Shown here: positions 22,584-33,289 of the stretch, one piece after another | Position numbering within the stretch: the stretch's first letter is position 1 | Layout of the letters: each line of letters opens with the position of its first letter | Assembly: GCA_007258455.2 (NCBI GenBank) | Contig: VDFB02193867.1 | Location: 530,134,863-530,198,862, forward strand | Length of the DNA: 64,000 bases | Reading direction: 5' to 3' | DNA from: Sequoia sempervirens | Taxonomy: Eukaryota > Streptophyta > Pinopsida > Cupressales > Cupressaceae | Position numbers and translations under genes: made by a program | Notes under the pieces: model-generated | Seen by the model: only the letters and a program-made list of their open reading frames with translations | Databases searched by the model: none | What the model was told of the DNA's origin: nothing

Positions 22584-24067
22584 TGTAGATGCCCTAAATT
22601 ATCCTGACTAGTTAACAACACTATTCAACTAACTTTCACCCTTCTTCCCCAAATGATTAAATAATACATTATTATTTAATTATTATCAAATTTTATATTC
22701 GTATATTAATTAAGTGATTTAACATTATCTAATTAATTCATCCTCAATCATCATTTCTAACCAATTAAATAAATCGCATTCATTTAATAAATGTTCTAGT
22801 TTAACCTTTCTCCTCTATTAAATTGAATAATATTGCATTATTTAATTAATTCACCTATCTTATCATTTTTTTTAGACTACAAGAATTAGTCGGGTATACA
22901 TCCCCCTATAAACTACAATGCACCTCATAAACTTTTTTCACGTGACTGGTGGCGCTAGCATGACATGCCCTCCAGTACCACGGGTTTGGGGGGAGACTAG
23001 ACCTCATGACCTCTTTCCTGCAACAAGATGCTTTAGCCAATTGAGCTAGCCCCCCCCCCCCCGCCCCCACCTATCTTATCATTTATCTAGCTTTATTCCT
23101 CTTGATTAATTAAATAAACATCAATTATTTAATTTTCGCTAACTTACCCTATTCTTCTAATTTAATTAAATGGTTATTATTAATTGTTTAATTAATCAAC
23201 ATTTTCCTTTCCAAATTAAATTATTTAATGAATTCAACATCATTCCTTTAAATAATAAACTTTATTTTTTAAAGTCAACTCACCTTCCACATCCCTTTTA
23301 TTAACTAATTAATTTCCCCACATGGAATAATTCTTCTTTTTGTTGACTAAACAATCTATATAGTTAATTATCCAATTATCTCTCATCCATAATCTCGTCG
23401 AACGTAATGACCACTCTCTAATAGTTAACTACTCAATCTATTTAGTTAACTATTCATCTAATTCTCTTGACTCACATCCTCTCTCAGTCAACTGAGATTG
23501 ACTATTCAATCTATCTAGTGGACTGTTCAATCTAAATTGGTTCACTCCTACTCTCTCCCAATTGTCTAATTAGTCATTGGAGTTGACTGACCAATCTAAT
23601 TCCTCCTAAAAAATTTCAACCATTGATCTTGATTTAGCATTGTTTAATCTTGAGTATTCATATGAAAACTTGAAATCTATATAACAACCTCATTTCTTCT
23701 CAAAAATGAATCAAAGAATCAATATAGTTTATGCAATGAAGTAATACTAAATTAACATTCAAATTTTTTGAGATCTTTTCACATCTTTGGTCACCATTAA
23801 CATGCACTGAAGCTTTTGCAAACATCAAAATGCATGCTTCGCATTGATACAAATGCAATCCAACATCACTGCAAACACAACTTCAACATGTGATGGTAAC
23901 GCTTTGATTTTATGAATTCAATTTTATGTTATCGTTATGATTGCATTGTTTTTTTATTTCATAGTTTAAATCTTCATTTCATGAGTATGGGTTTTGGAAT
24001 TCTCTCTTGTGTCAACTGATTAGTTTGATTCATATGTTGTTTTCCTATTCACAAATTTCCCCTTATA
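22584..24067 (+). mobile_element. Element A 3' LTR
   Basis: Starts TGTAGATGCCCTAAATTATC and matches the 5' LTR at 13851. It is about 190 bases longer, which equals the inserted SINE plus one duplicated target. A TATA-like CTATATAACAACC is near 23677. The right end is taken at 24067, directly before the AGTTT flank, where the C0 LTR text resumes. Confidence 0.8.
22869..23067 (-). mobile_element. tRNA-derived SINE
   Basis: A 199-base insertion absent from the other LTR copy. It is flanked by 17-base direct repeats (CACCTATCTTATCATTT at 22852-22868 and 23068-23084). On the minus strand it starts with a G-rich head, then GGGCTAGCTCAATTGGCTAA, which fits the RNA polymerase III box A, and AGGTCTAGTCTCC about 35 bases later, a degenerate box B. 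It ends in an A tail (T run at 22866-22873 on the plus strand). This is the structure of a tRNA-derived SINE moved by a LINE. The poly-C tract at 23051-23067 is its G-rich 5' end. Confidence 0.85.
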
Positions 24068-25087
24068 AGTTTCAAGATCTAATCCAAGTATTCAATTCAA
24101 AGATTCAAAGCAAGATTCAAGCATCAAGATCCACATCCATTGAAGCCATCTCATGCAATATTTCATATTTCCAAAGGTTTATTCAAGGGTTTGGTGAGTT
24201 TCAATATTGCATTTATTGTTTCATCATTCCTTCATATTTCGTTGTTTCATTTCAAGTTTTAATTACCAAAATAGGATTTGACCAAGGCAAACCCCCATCC
24301 ACCAAAAATAAACAATTTTTCCCTCTTATTTTCTTGTTGTAGATTTTAGGTTGAAGAAAATTTGAAGATCTCAAAGTTACAAAGTTGCAAAGTTGCAAGA
24401 AGTTGCATTTGTTGTCACCTTTGTTTTCATCTCATAGAAAATAAAATCTCCAATTCATTTCCATATTTTTGACAATGAGACCTAGGGGAATCAAAACTGT
24501 AGACCTAAATCCCAAGGATCTTGAAATCATATTTTAGTTCTTGTAAAAAGGACTCATTAGCCTATAGGTGAATGAGTCCCAAGACAACTTCCAGAAACAA
24601 TATTTTGTAATAGGTGCACAACATTTTCCCCTTCTCAGATCTACTAGAGATTTGTTGTTTCTATTAGTCATATGTTTCATCTACCAAATTCAACCTTAAC
24701 ACATCATGAATGAGTACATTTGGTATTTTTAATCTTTCTCCCAAAACCCTTGTTCAGTCATTTTTCTCATTGTTTTTGTCAGAAGGACACATTGCAGCAT
24801 TTTTTATGACATGTTTAAAATGATTTAGATTTCACAAATATGAAGGGAATTTATGGATTCTCTTAGTTTTATGCTTAATCTACAATATCCCAGTGTTATC
24901 TTGTGTTTTTTAGTTGATTTACTATTTTTAGTTTGTCTCGCAAGAGTGCATTTAAGTCATATTTACTACATCCACACACAAAGGAAATTGCTAGATCTTC
25001 CATAGAATTGACTCACCTAAGGGATGAAAGTTAATTCTATCTTGGAGGATATAATTTCTTGAATGAAATAGAAAATAGGTAGGTTCA
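24068..25087 (+). mobile_element. C0 5' LTR, right part (after element A)
   Basis: From 24068 the text resumes the LTR cut at 13850: TCAAGATCTAATCCAAG and GGTTTGGTGAGTTTCAATATT, then GATTTGACCAAGGCAAACCC, which match the C2 LTR at 28760-28960 and the complement of D's LTR. One hairpin copy lies at 24550-24580. The end at GGTTCA (25087) is an inference that gives a total LTR length of about 1.6 kb, equal to D's. Open frame 24007-24342 spans the junction and is not a gene. Confidence 0.5.
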
Positions 25088-25847
25088 TTACACCCCATTC
25101 TTCCCTTTCTATTTATAGTAATTTTGGTGAAACATTCCAAATTTAGTATAAAACCATGTGTTTTGAACCTTATTCTATTTTTCTATGTTTCATTATGGTG
25201 AAACCGAGTATTTGAACATTCTAATTTTTGATTTAGAGTACATTCAAACCCTAGATCTAGGATTTAAATTAATTGATTGCATTTATGGTTTCTAAATTTG
25301 GCTTAAAGTTGCCTTGTATTCTAGGTTTACACTCGCATTTTGCATTCATTTTAAATCTAAAAATTTAACAAAAATTGCATAATGTTAGATTAATTTTGCA
25401 TAGTATTTACATAATAGCATACTTTCAATCACTTAAATCAGAAAATTGGATCAAAATTACATTTAAAAATAGGTCATTTTGGTTGTCATTTAGTATCATT
25501 TTACACTTGCATTCAACTCTGATTTTCCAGATTTCTAGAACTATCATTACCTATTTGCAACTTGGAATAGAGAACACACAAAACAACTCAAAAAATTACA
25601 ATTTTCATTTTTTAAAAACCCTATATAGAGACCCATTCACCCATGGGAGAATGAGTCCTTTAGGGCCCATCAAAACCAACTCTTCTAGAAGATTTTTTTT
25701 GGTTTTATGTACTCCCCAAATCTACTGGTAACCCACTATTTCAATCTAACATTTTTTTAGGAATTTCTCTTTTAAGCATTAGGTTTAAATCATCCATTTA
25801 GTGCATTTAGTGTAGCCATTTTAAATCATTCCAAAATTATTTCAATA
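25088..25847 (+). other. C0 leader
   Basis: Noncoding stretch between the presumed LTR end and the repeat-bearing ORF. It holds one hairpin copy at 25629-25659, in the same place relative to the ORF as the leader hairpins of C2 (38810) and D (36145). The open frame 25375-25731 has no domain and is disregarded. Confidence 0.5.
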
Positions 25848-26369
25848 GTGAAAGTCATCAAATATGTAAGGAAAATGTTTACATTCCTGAAGCTTTCCAT
25901 AATATGGATAAAAGTAATTTTCATTTTTGGGTACACAATCTTTACATTCCTGAAGCTTTGCATAAGTTGGATAAAAGTACTTTTCATTTTTTGGCACACG
26001 ATTTTTACATTCTTGAAGCTTTCTATAATTTGGATAAAATCACTTTTCATTTTTGGGTATAGAATGTTTACATTCCTGAGGCATTGCATAAGTTGGATAA
26101 AAGTACTTTTCATTTTTGGGTACACAATGTTAGTATCTTTCCTTTCCAAGTATGCCACAAAAAATCTCATCAACAAGCATGTTATTCATTCTTCCAACAT
26201 CTCTCTCACTTATGAGAATTTTTTAGTGAAAGAGAATACAATAATGGACAATCATGACAGTCAAATTTGGTCTTCTCCCAATATCTCTCCTATTTTTGAA
26301 GAAGATATTTTGGTGTTAGAAGATCCAATCAATGAGAGTTATGTGAATCCCATTTTTCTCTTCCCCTAG
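25848..26369 (+). CDS. C0 ORF with 21-residue repeats, unknown function
   Basis: An open frame of 173 codons on the element's sense strand. Residues about 11-94 are four copies of a 21-residue hydrophobic unit (forms of FTFLKLSIIWIKVIFIFGYT), each exactly 63 bases. The rest is soluble-looking and acidic: HVIHSSNISLTYENFLVKEN and PIFEEDILVLEDPINESYV. If translated, the repeats could form membrane-spanning segments. The opposite strand is also open (25826-26176), giving amphipathic repeats, so coding cannot be taken for granted. No homology to gag or protease of C2, D or F. Replaces the whole coding part of the element. Confidence 0.35.
   Translation: MKVIKYVRKMFTFLKLSIIWIKVIFIFGYTIFTFLKLCISWIKVLFIFWHTIFTFLKLSIIWIKSLFIFGYRMFTFLRHCISWIKVLFIFGYTMLVSFLSKYATKNLINKHVIHSSNISLTYENFLVKENTIMDNHDSQIWSSPNISPIFEEDILVLEDPINESYVNPIFLFP
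25878..26129 (+). repeat. 63-bp minisatellite, four units
   Basis: Four head-to-tail units of exactly 63 bases, each beginning TTTACATTC and containing TTGGATAAAA or TATGGATAAAA and CTTTTCATTTTT. Units 2 and 4 are closest to each other, and 1 and 3 are closer to each other (ATAAT versus ATAAG), which suggests amplification of a two-unit block. Confidence 0.9.
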
Positions 26370-27187
26370 CTCTCAATTATTCTTTATTTACCAACGTTTA
26401 TCATTTGCTACTTTAAAGTAATTTCTCATAGCATGGTGTGAGCAATTTATTTTAAGTGGGGCATACATTGGTATTATCATTTTGAAAATTTTAACTATAT
26501 CTTATGTTGTCCTCTCTTGGATACATTAGGCATGATGTTCCCTAAGAGGATACCTTACATGAACTAAGCATAACCTCTTCGAACATGTCTTATCCTACTT
26601 GCATTTTTTTCATAGGTGTTTAGCATAGCATAGCTTGCTAAGCCTTATGAATCTTGAAGTTCGTATTGTGTGGTACCTTATCAGAGTTATCAAAGGTATA
26701 ACTTTGGTATGGTTATGGGATTCTAATAATATTCTCTCCTTGGCCACTTATAGGGGCTCACCTAGTGGGCATCGGATTTCACTAGCCCGTGTGAGCTTGC
26801 ATTGTTGTTTTCTTAGTGGACAGTGGGTTTCACTTGTAAATAGTTTTTGGAAAAATAGCTAAAGCTTGATTCACATCAAGTTGGACAAACATTCAAGGCT
26901 TGATCCACCCTTTTATTTTATTTTTATTTTTCTTTCTTTTAGTCTTTGACATTGTATGTTTGTGTATCTTGTCTTAGTGTTGTATATCATACATCGTGTG
27001 TGTGTCCCTTTGTGCTTATTTTGGTTTGACATGGGATCTTGGCTCCTAGGGGTTTAGCCACCTCCTATATCTTTGTCATCCTATCCTATCAACATTGATG
27101 CACTTGGAACCCTCTTGACACATATTTTTCTACTTTTAAAGTGTGAGTTTGATGCAAGGTCATCCTCACACTAAGGTGGGGGCTAAA
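26370..27187 (+). other. C0 3' leader and polypurine tract
   Basis: Noncoding. The segment CTACTTTAAAGTAATTTCTC (26408) and the following text match the reverse complement of D near 31860-31915 and F near 42905-42965, so this is the family's 3' leader. It ends in the tract CACTAAGGTGGGGGCTAAA (27169-27187) followed by the LTR. The open frame at 26635-26862 has no support. Confidence 0.7.
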
Positions 27188-27790
27188 TGTAGTGTAGAAA
27201 AATGTATCCCTTTATATTTTCACACTTTTTTGGGACCTCCTAATTAAAACAAACTTAATAATGCCTTAATGAAGTGTTGAAAATGTATCTCTTTACATTT
27301 TCACACTTGTTTGGGTCCTCTTAATGAAATTGGACTTAATTATTCCTTAATAATCCCTATTTTACATGTACAAGCCTAATTTCTGAAGGGAAAACCTTAC
27401 AACAATTAATGTCAATACATAATTAAACACCTTGAGCAATGTGTGTTCTAGGAATATGGACCTAGGACCCATTTTCCCATGGGTGAATGAGTCCTCCCTA
27501 TGCTTTAGAACCCTTTTTTTAAACATGTTTTGGTGGTATTTTTATCATCCCAAATTAAAATTTCAAATGTTGACTTGTAATGTTTAATTTTCAAGAAATT
27601 AACGAAAAATATTTATAAATACAAGGTTATTTTATCAAATCAACTAGAGATTTTCAAGAGTACTTTCATTAGAGAAAATATTTTTGTCAAGAGAATTCAA
27701 GAGCAGAATTATCAAGGATTTATTGCATAAATCAAGAGCCAAGCATCATTTTAAAGTCATGTTCATTCATCCATGTTTTTAGAGTTGTAG
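27188..27790 (+). mobile_element. C0 3' LTR, truncated
   Basis: Begins TGTAGTGTAGAAAAATG and follows the 5' LTR text to GTTCATTCATCCATGTTTTT and GAGTTGTAG, where the sequence switches to the start of another LTR (C2). TATA box at about 27615 (TTATAAATACAAGG). Hairpin copy at 27467-27500. The missing right part is not found elsewhere in this window. Confidence 0.75.
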
Positions 27791-29298
27791 TGTCAAAAAT
27801 TGTCGTCAATGACAATTTCATACAGGTTTAGCTCCCTCTCGTTGAATTAAAGCCTACAAGTTGCCTTGATTTGGTGTTGTAATGTGTTTTAACTCATTCA
27901 CATTAAGTCTTGGGCCCTTGAGAATTAAATAAAATGTATTTATCAATGTCTTGTAAAGGTGTTGTGAAGTGTTGTAACTCTGACACTTTTCTAGGACATT
28001 TTTAATTAAATAAGGCTAGTACACCCCTTTTGTGCTTTAATTTAGGCCTAGAAAGGGTGTTGTAAAGTGTTTTAAGCCATTTTCACACTTCTCTAGGACT
28101 TTATTAAGTACTTGAACCTAATTTTAACCAAATTATGCTTAATTAAGGCCTTTTCTAGGTTGTTCTAAAGTTTTGTAACACACTTTCACACTCTTCTAAT
28201 CTTTTTATTTAATAATTGGGCTTTAGTATGCCTTAGTTGGCCCCAAATTGCATCCAAAATCCTTATTTATGTTTATCTTCGAGATAAATACCAACAAAAT
28301 TATTTAAGGCAACTAAATCCCAAACCCCACCTTTAAAAAGCTAATGTGGGACTCATTCACCACCCTTGGTTAATGAGTCCCCTTAGGTGGGACCCATTCG
28401 CCACTTGTGGCAAAAGAGTCCCTTTTTACTCAAATTTCAAAATTAATTCAAATTTCTAGCAAGATTTGGTCTCCTATATCTAATGTTGGCTTGTAGTGTT
28501 GTATTTTTCAAGATTTATTGCATAATTGAGTATAAATACAAGATTCATTCACTCATTTTCATAGAATAATTTTGTGGAGAGCATTCATCATAGAAAATTT
28601 GAGATCAAGAGAATTCAAAAGAGAATTTAAAAGTCCTCAAGAGTAGATTATCAAGCATTTTTGCAACATTATTCAAGCATCCTTCATCGTGTCAAAGGTT
28701 TAATGCATCATTTTTTTTTGGAGCTAACAATTGTGGTGTAGGTTCTCATGATTCAAGCTAGCATTGCATTCAAGATCAACATCCTTCAAGCAAGATTTAA
28801 GATCTACATCCATTGTAGCACTTTCAAGCATAATTATAGCATCATGTTACTAGGGTTTGGTGAGTGCAACATCTCCTATTGTTCATTCAGAATTCTCTTT
28901 CTCTATTTGATTTCATTCAAGGTTTAATTAACAAAAGGGGCTTGACCAAGGAAAGCCCCTATCTACTAACCCCCCAACATTTTTCCCTCTCCTTTGTATG
29001 TGATTTGTAGGTTTAGGTGGCATATTTCTCAAGTAGAAAAGTTTGGAAAAAAAATTCATAAAGATTCAAGGATATTCAAATTTTTTCGAGTTGAAATCAA
29101 GTCTTGGAGAAGCTTGGAGAAGACCTAAAGACCATAATTTTCATTTTCAAACCCATATCTTAGTCAAGAACAGCAGAGGAAACCGAGCGTGACAAATTCT
29201 AGTTTTGAATCCTCAGAAAATTACAAATGGATGGATTCACCACTATTGGAGAATGAGTCTCATTGTACCTATTTAGTAGATATTTTAGCAAATCTAAG
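27791..29298 (+). mobile_element. C2 5' LTR, left part
   Basis: Starts TGTCAAAAATTGTCGTC and is a diverged member of the same LTR family. It holds hairpin copies at 28348-28381, 28389-28422 and 29229-29262. A TATA box (GTATAAATACAAG) is near 28530. The phrases GGAGCTAACAATTGTGGTGT and GGCTTGACCAAGGAAAGCCC match other LTRs of the family. It is interrupted at 29298 by element D and continues at 38072. Confidence 0.7.
27855..28220 (+). repeat. About 95-bp tandem modules in C2 U3
   Basis: Four diverged modules, each with a form of GGTGTTGTAAAGTGTTTTAA followed by CACACTTNTCTAGGACTTTT and a TTAATTAA-like segment. They lie upstream of the TATA box, where enhancer repeats of LTRs usually sit. D's LTRs carry two related modules (AAGTGTTGTAA with CTTTTCTAGG) in reverse orientation near 30640 and 30760. 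Confidence 0.6.
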
Positions 29299-30920
29299 TG
29301 AACCGTAGATTTTTGGCTCTTAGGACTTCTCTAACTCTTCTAGGATTTTTCACCTAAAATGAGAGAGTTAGGCAAAAAATGCAAACTAGTTCATTCAAAT
29401 AATTCTATATGTCATGTTTTTTAATATAAATGAAGTAAACTAAATGCAATTGAATGATTTAAATGGATGAAAATGAATGCAAAAGTGAGATTTACACTAT
29501 GTTTGAAAACACATTGTGATATGCAAACAATGAAGTAAATGAAGAAATTATGTAGAACACAAAGGAACGGGATGAATCTGAGTGTACCTGGATGAAGTGT
29601 GATGAATCTGGAGTGTTCTAAATGCTGGCTCAAATTACTGATTTTTCACAGTGGGACCCATTCGCCCAAGGTGGTGAATTAGTCCTCCTCCTAGTGAAAA
29701 ATTATCAGAAGTAAGATTTTGTTTGTCAGGATCCATAATTTGACAAAATTCACATTTTATGTCCTAAGATGGGACTCGTTCACCACAAGTGGTGAATCAT
29801 TCCTCTCCCAAATTTTTGAAAAATCAAGAGACAACTCTACAGCACCAGATCTTGGAATCACTGTTTGTCCGATTGTTGAAGTCAATTTTGCAGAAAACAA
29901 ACAAAAAACCTTCTCCAGGCTTGAAATAGACTTAAGTGGACTTGAAGCACCTAGTTGACTTGTAATCCAATCTTCAATACCAAAAAGCTTGTCAAATCTA
30001 CAAACCTAGGTCTACAAACAAACATGCAAATAGGGAAAATGGTTTAAGGTTAGTGAATAGAGGTTTGCCTTGGTCAAACACCATTTCTGGTAATCAAACC
30101 TTCAATAAAATAATGAAATGCAAAGGAATGATAAACTAACAACATACAATTGCTATCAAATTACCAAACCCTTGATGATGCAAGTCTGAAGTAATGTCAA
30201 TGGTTGCTTCAAAGTGCTTGAATAGTTCTTGAAAAGATGTTATAAAATGCTTAAATGCTTGAGATGTAAGATGAAATGCTTGAATGAGTGAGGAGATCAT
30301 AGGAGATGTAAAATGAGATGAAAATCACATGTTAATACACAATTTTACCTTAGTTACCCATTCATACCTCATCACAGGCCGACGTCAAGTGATTTTGAAT
30401 AAAATACTGAAAGGAAATCTAAAATATTTTGAATTTGGGGCTAACAGGGACTCATTTGCCACCCGTGGTGAATGGGTCCCACCTAGGACCTAAAAACAAG
30501 TGTCAGGAAATATGTTGTATTTAATGTTTTTTGTTGGGATAATACTCAAAAATACACTTAATTAAGCATAGGATAGCATAAATGGGTCGAATAAAGCATG
30601 AGAAAAGGATAAATAGTGAAGATGTTCCTAGAAAAGCATGAAATCTTGTTACAAGACTTTACAACACTTCAAAATAGGACTTGTTGATGAATAAAAAGGT
30701 GATTTTTAGGTGAATTGCAATAAATAGAGTCTAGAAGAATGTAGAAATTTCTTACAACACTTCACAACACCTTCATAAGATACCATTCTTTCAGTTTTAG
30801 TACCTAAATAAGCATGTTCAAGCCATGTTACAACATAAAATCAGAGGAACATAGTTCCAACACCATGAACAAGACCTAAAAGGCCATGAAAATGACAAGG
30901 GACCATTTTTCTATGGCACA
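29299..30920 (-). mobile_element. Element D 3' LTR
   Basis: On the plus strand it runs from TGAACCGTAG to CTATGGCACA, so it starts TGTGCCATAG and ends CTACGGTTCA on its own strand. It aligns with 36455-38066 along its length. Hairpin copies at 29653-29686, 29771-29804 and 30447-30480. Open frame 29719-29958 is antisense to the element and not a gene. Confidence 0.88.
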
Positions 30921-32210
30921 TTTAGCCCCCACTTTAGTGAGAGGAGGAGCCTACTTCAAACTCACACTAAAGTAGCCATGAACATCTAGGGGAGGGTTCA
31001 AATGCACTTACATTAGCAAGATGGAATGACTACGATCAAGAGGGATGATCAAGCCCCCAGGACGAAGATCCCATGGCAAACTAAACATAAGAACAAAGGA
31101 ACACACAAGTGTTGAGATGAATTAGATGAAGCTTCGATCGTCTATCCAACTAGTTGTGGATTAGATCTAGGTTGATTGTTTGAAAAAGAGAATGTGTACT
31201 CACTCTAGGGTGACAAAACATAGGATGGTCCAGTGGGTGAGAAGGCCCAAATGTACTCACTCTGGGTCCAAAAAACTAGTTGTTTGTAGGATTAGAAAGC
31301 CTAAAAAGGGAAGATACATACGCTAGTTGGTATGCACTCACAAACACAAAAGTGGCTATGGGGTAAATTCATGCTGCTAGGTGGGCTTCCTACTCAACCA
31401 TTTTAAATTTATACCTATTGATAACTTTAACAAGGTGCCACAAAGAAAAATTATATGAACAAAAAGAAAAAAGGGTACCACATTCATGCAAGTTGCATTA
31501 TGCAAGGTGGCAAAAAATGTAAAAATGCAAAAATGTAAAAATGTAAAGTGTAAAAGTGTAAAAATGTAAAATGTTCAATCGAAGGAGAATTGTTCAATTC
31601 ATGCAAGGTCAATCACTTAGGGAACATTGTGTCCAATGTCTCCAAGAGAGGACCAATCAAAGAATAGTATATTCACAACTTAAGGGATGTAGTGCATCAC
31701 ATCAGGCCACCAAGAGGAATGTAATATGCTAAGAAAGATCACACTTATGAAGGACATCACACCCAATGTCATCCACAAAGTGATGAACACATCATATAAA
31801 TGACAATGCTACACTAGGAACTAAGAATGCAAATGAATTATGGTAATGTATACCCCCCACTTTAAAGGAATTGCCACACATCGTTCTATGAGAAATTACT
31901 TTAAAGTAGAGATGAAAAGAAAAAGAAAAAAAGAAAACAAGAAATGAGAGCTAGCCTAGAAAGCCTTGTGTCAAGTCATATGTTTTGAAGTTACGCTGCG
32001 TCATGTCAAGGAAAAATGAAAAACAAAGAAAAGGGAGTTGCCCCCCAGAAAAGAAAGCACACCAAACACATAAAGGGATCTATGGATTTGGGGTCAGTAT
32101 GTTTGTTGTTGCAATGTGTTTATGAAAGAGCACAGAATTGTAATCATTCCCCAAAGCACATAGAACTAGAAGAAAGACACAAAGAGAGTGAAAACAAAGG
32201 AAAAAGAAAG
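30921..32210 (-). other. Element D polypurine tract and 3' leader
   Basis: The tract is the complement of TTTAGCCCCCACTTTAGTG (30921-30939), directly beside the LTR. The rest is noncoding. It has a simple A-rich run of AAAATGT/AAAATGC units at 31508-31575 and phrases shared with F (GGTGCCACAAAG, GGACCAATCAAAGAATAGTA, GGACATCACACCCAATGTCA). Confidence 0.75.
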
Positions 32211-32495
32211 TTTGTTTTGGGTCAACATGGAAGAGACATTGTGGTCTCGATGCCTTGCATCGTCACCAAAAGGAAAACACAAGAAAAACAAAATAAAATG
32301 AAAAATCTTTTGGCTCAACATGAAGGAGACATTTTGGTCTTAATGCTTTGCATCATCCCCAAAAGGAAAACACAAAACAAAAAGCAAAAAAGACAAGGAC
32401 CTTTTGGGTCAACATGGAAGATACATAGGGCATCTCTATGCTTTGCATCATCCCCAAAAAGGAAAACACAAAATAAAAAAGAGAAAAAGACAATG
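32211..32495 (-). repeat. 94-bp minisatellite in element D, three units
   Basis: Three units of 93-94 bases, each with GGGTCAACATGGAAGA (or a close form), a TGCTTTGCATCATCCCCAAA segment and an A-rich tail of GGAAAACACAAAA. F carries four units at 49565-49945. Because 94 is not a multiple of three, open frames across the units change register, so a protein is unlikely. Confidence 0.85.
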
Positions 32496-32637
32496 TACAA
32501 AATATAGAAGAAGAGAGATACAAATAGAAGTGTATGAAGAGAGGGAATATCAAACGCACAATACGGGGGAACACAATACACACATGAAAAGTAAAATAAA
32601 AAGTGAAAAGAAAAAAGGATAGTTAGGCGAATGCAAT

Positions 32638-33230
32638 TCAACCATCTAATAGGTCATCTTCCTCCCAATCATGTTCAATGTAATGTGAGGGCGATTGACT
32701 ATCCAAAGGAAGAATTGCAAGCATCGAACCAGGAGTCATGCTAGGTTCTTCACTTGTTGGAGAGGATGTATCATTTAAGCTCATTGTAGATGAAAATAAA
32801 TAATTTAAATCATTATGCACTTCTTCATCTATTTTTTCTATTGTGACATCATCATCATCATCAAGATTAATGACAATAGGAGGATGAAGAGTGATGTCTA
32901 AGGATGGATGGATCAAAAGTGGAGGTTGTTGGATTGGTTCAATTTGTTGGGATTGTTGCACTGGACTATCATGTGGAGGTGAGGAGAAAAAGGGTGGTCA
33001 TATATTACTGCATTCAAAGGTAAAGGTTGATGTTATTTATCTTCTTCTATCCAAGATTAACGAGCAAGGAGACGACGATGACGCCTTCGTTCCCTAGCAC
33101 CATGATTTCTTAAATTTTTCTTTGGATTTTTTGAGGTGTAAGAGTAGATTGATTCATCATAGGTTCATCTATTTTTGAAGAGGGAAGAATAGAAGAAACT
33201 GAAGAGGATGGATCAACCACTTTCTCTTTA
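32638..33230 (-). pseudogene. Element D acidic/basic accessory ORF, broken copy
   Basis: The C-terminal 107 codons are open (32638-32961): QQSQQIEPIQQPPLL, an Asp run (LDDDDDVTIEKIDEEVHNDL) and a closing HDWEEDDLLDG. Upstream the same protein continues with frame breaks to about 33230 and includes a basic segment near 33060-33110 (ARERRRHRRLLAR-like). The copy in F (50099-50695) is intact and gives the full reading. Family unknown. Lies where the polymerase would begin in an autonomous element. Confidence 0.6.
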
Positions 33231-33289
33231 GCTTTATACACATGTTTAAGGCGAAGAGGCATGATAGGAGTGGTTTCATTTTCCCTTGG

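Larger units (their letters stand above)
13851..24067 (+). mobile_element. Element A: Tat-lineage Ty3 retrotransposon lacking gag
   Basis: A nearly full-length element with two LTRs, a reverse transcriptase, RNase H, a second RNase H, integrase and a long 3' leader. The flanks GGTTT (13846-13850) and AGTTT (24068-24072) form a target duplication with one mismatch, and the interrupted C0 LTR reads on across them. The order RT, RNase H, acquired RNase H, integrase is that of the plant Tat lineage. Between the 5' LTR and RT there is only about 1 kb, without a zinc knuckle or protease motif. All coding parts carry stops. Confidence 0.85.

Noticed and set aside
23051..23067. Poly-C tract as a sequencing gap or artefact
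   Set aside because: It is the 5' G-rich end of the SINE on the minus strand and sits exactly inside the target duplication.
25878..26129. Regular repeats that might suggest a CRISPR array
   Set aside because: Units are contiguous without unique spacers, and the sequence is a plant nuclear retrotransposon region.
25826..26176. 116-codon minus-strand frame across the 63-base repeats
   Set aside because: Antisense to element C0; the open frame follows from repeat length being a multiple of three.
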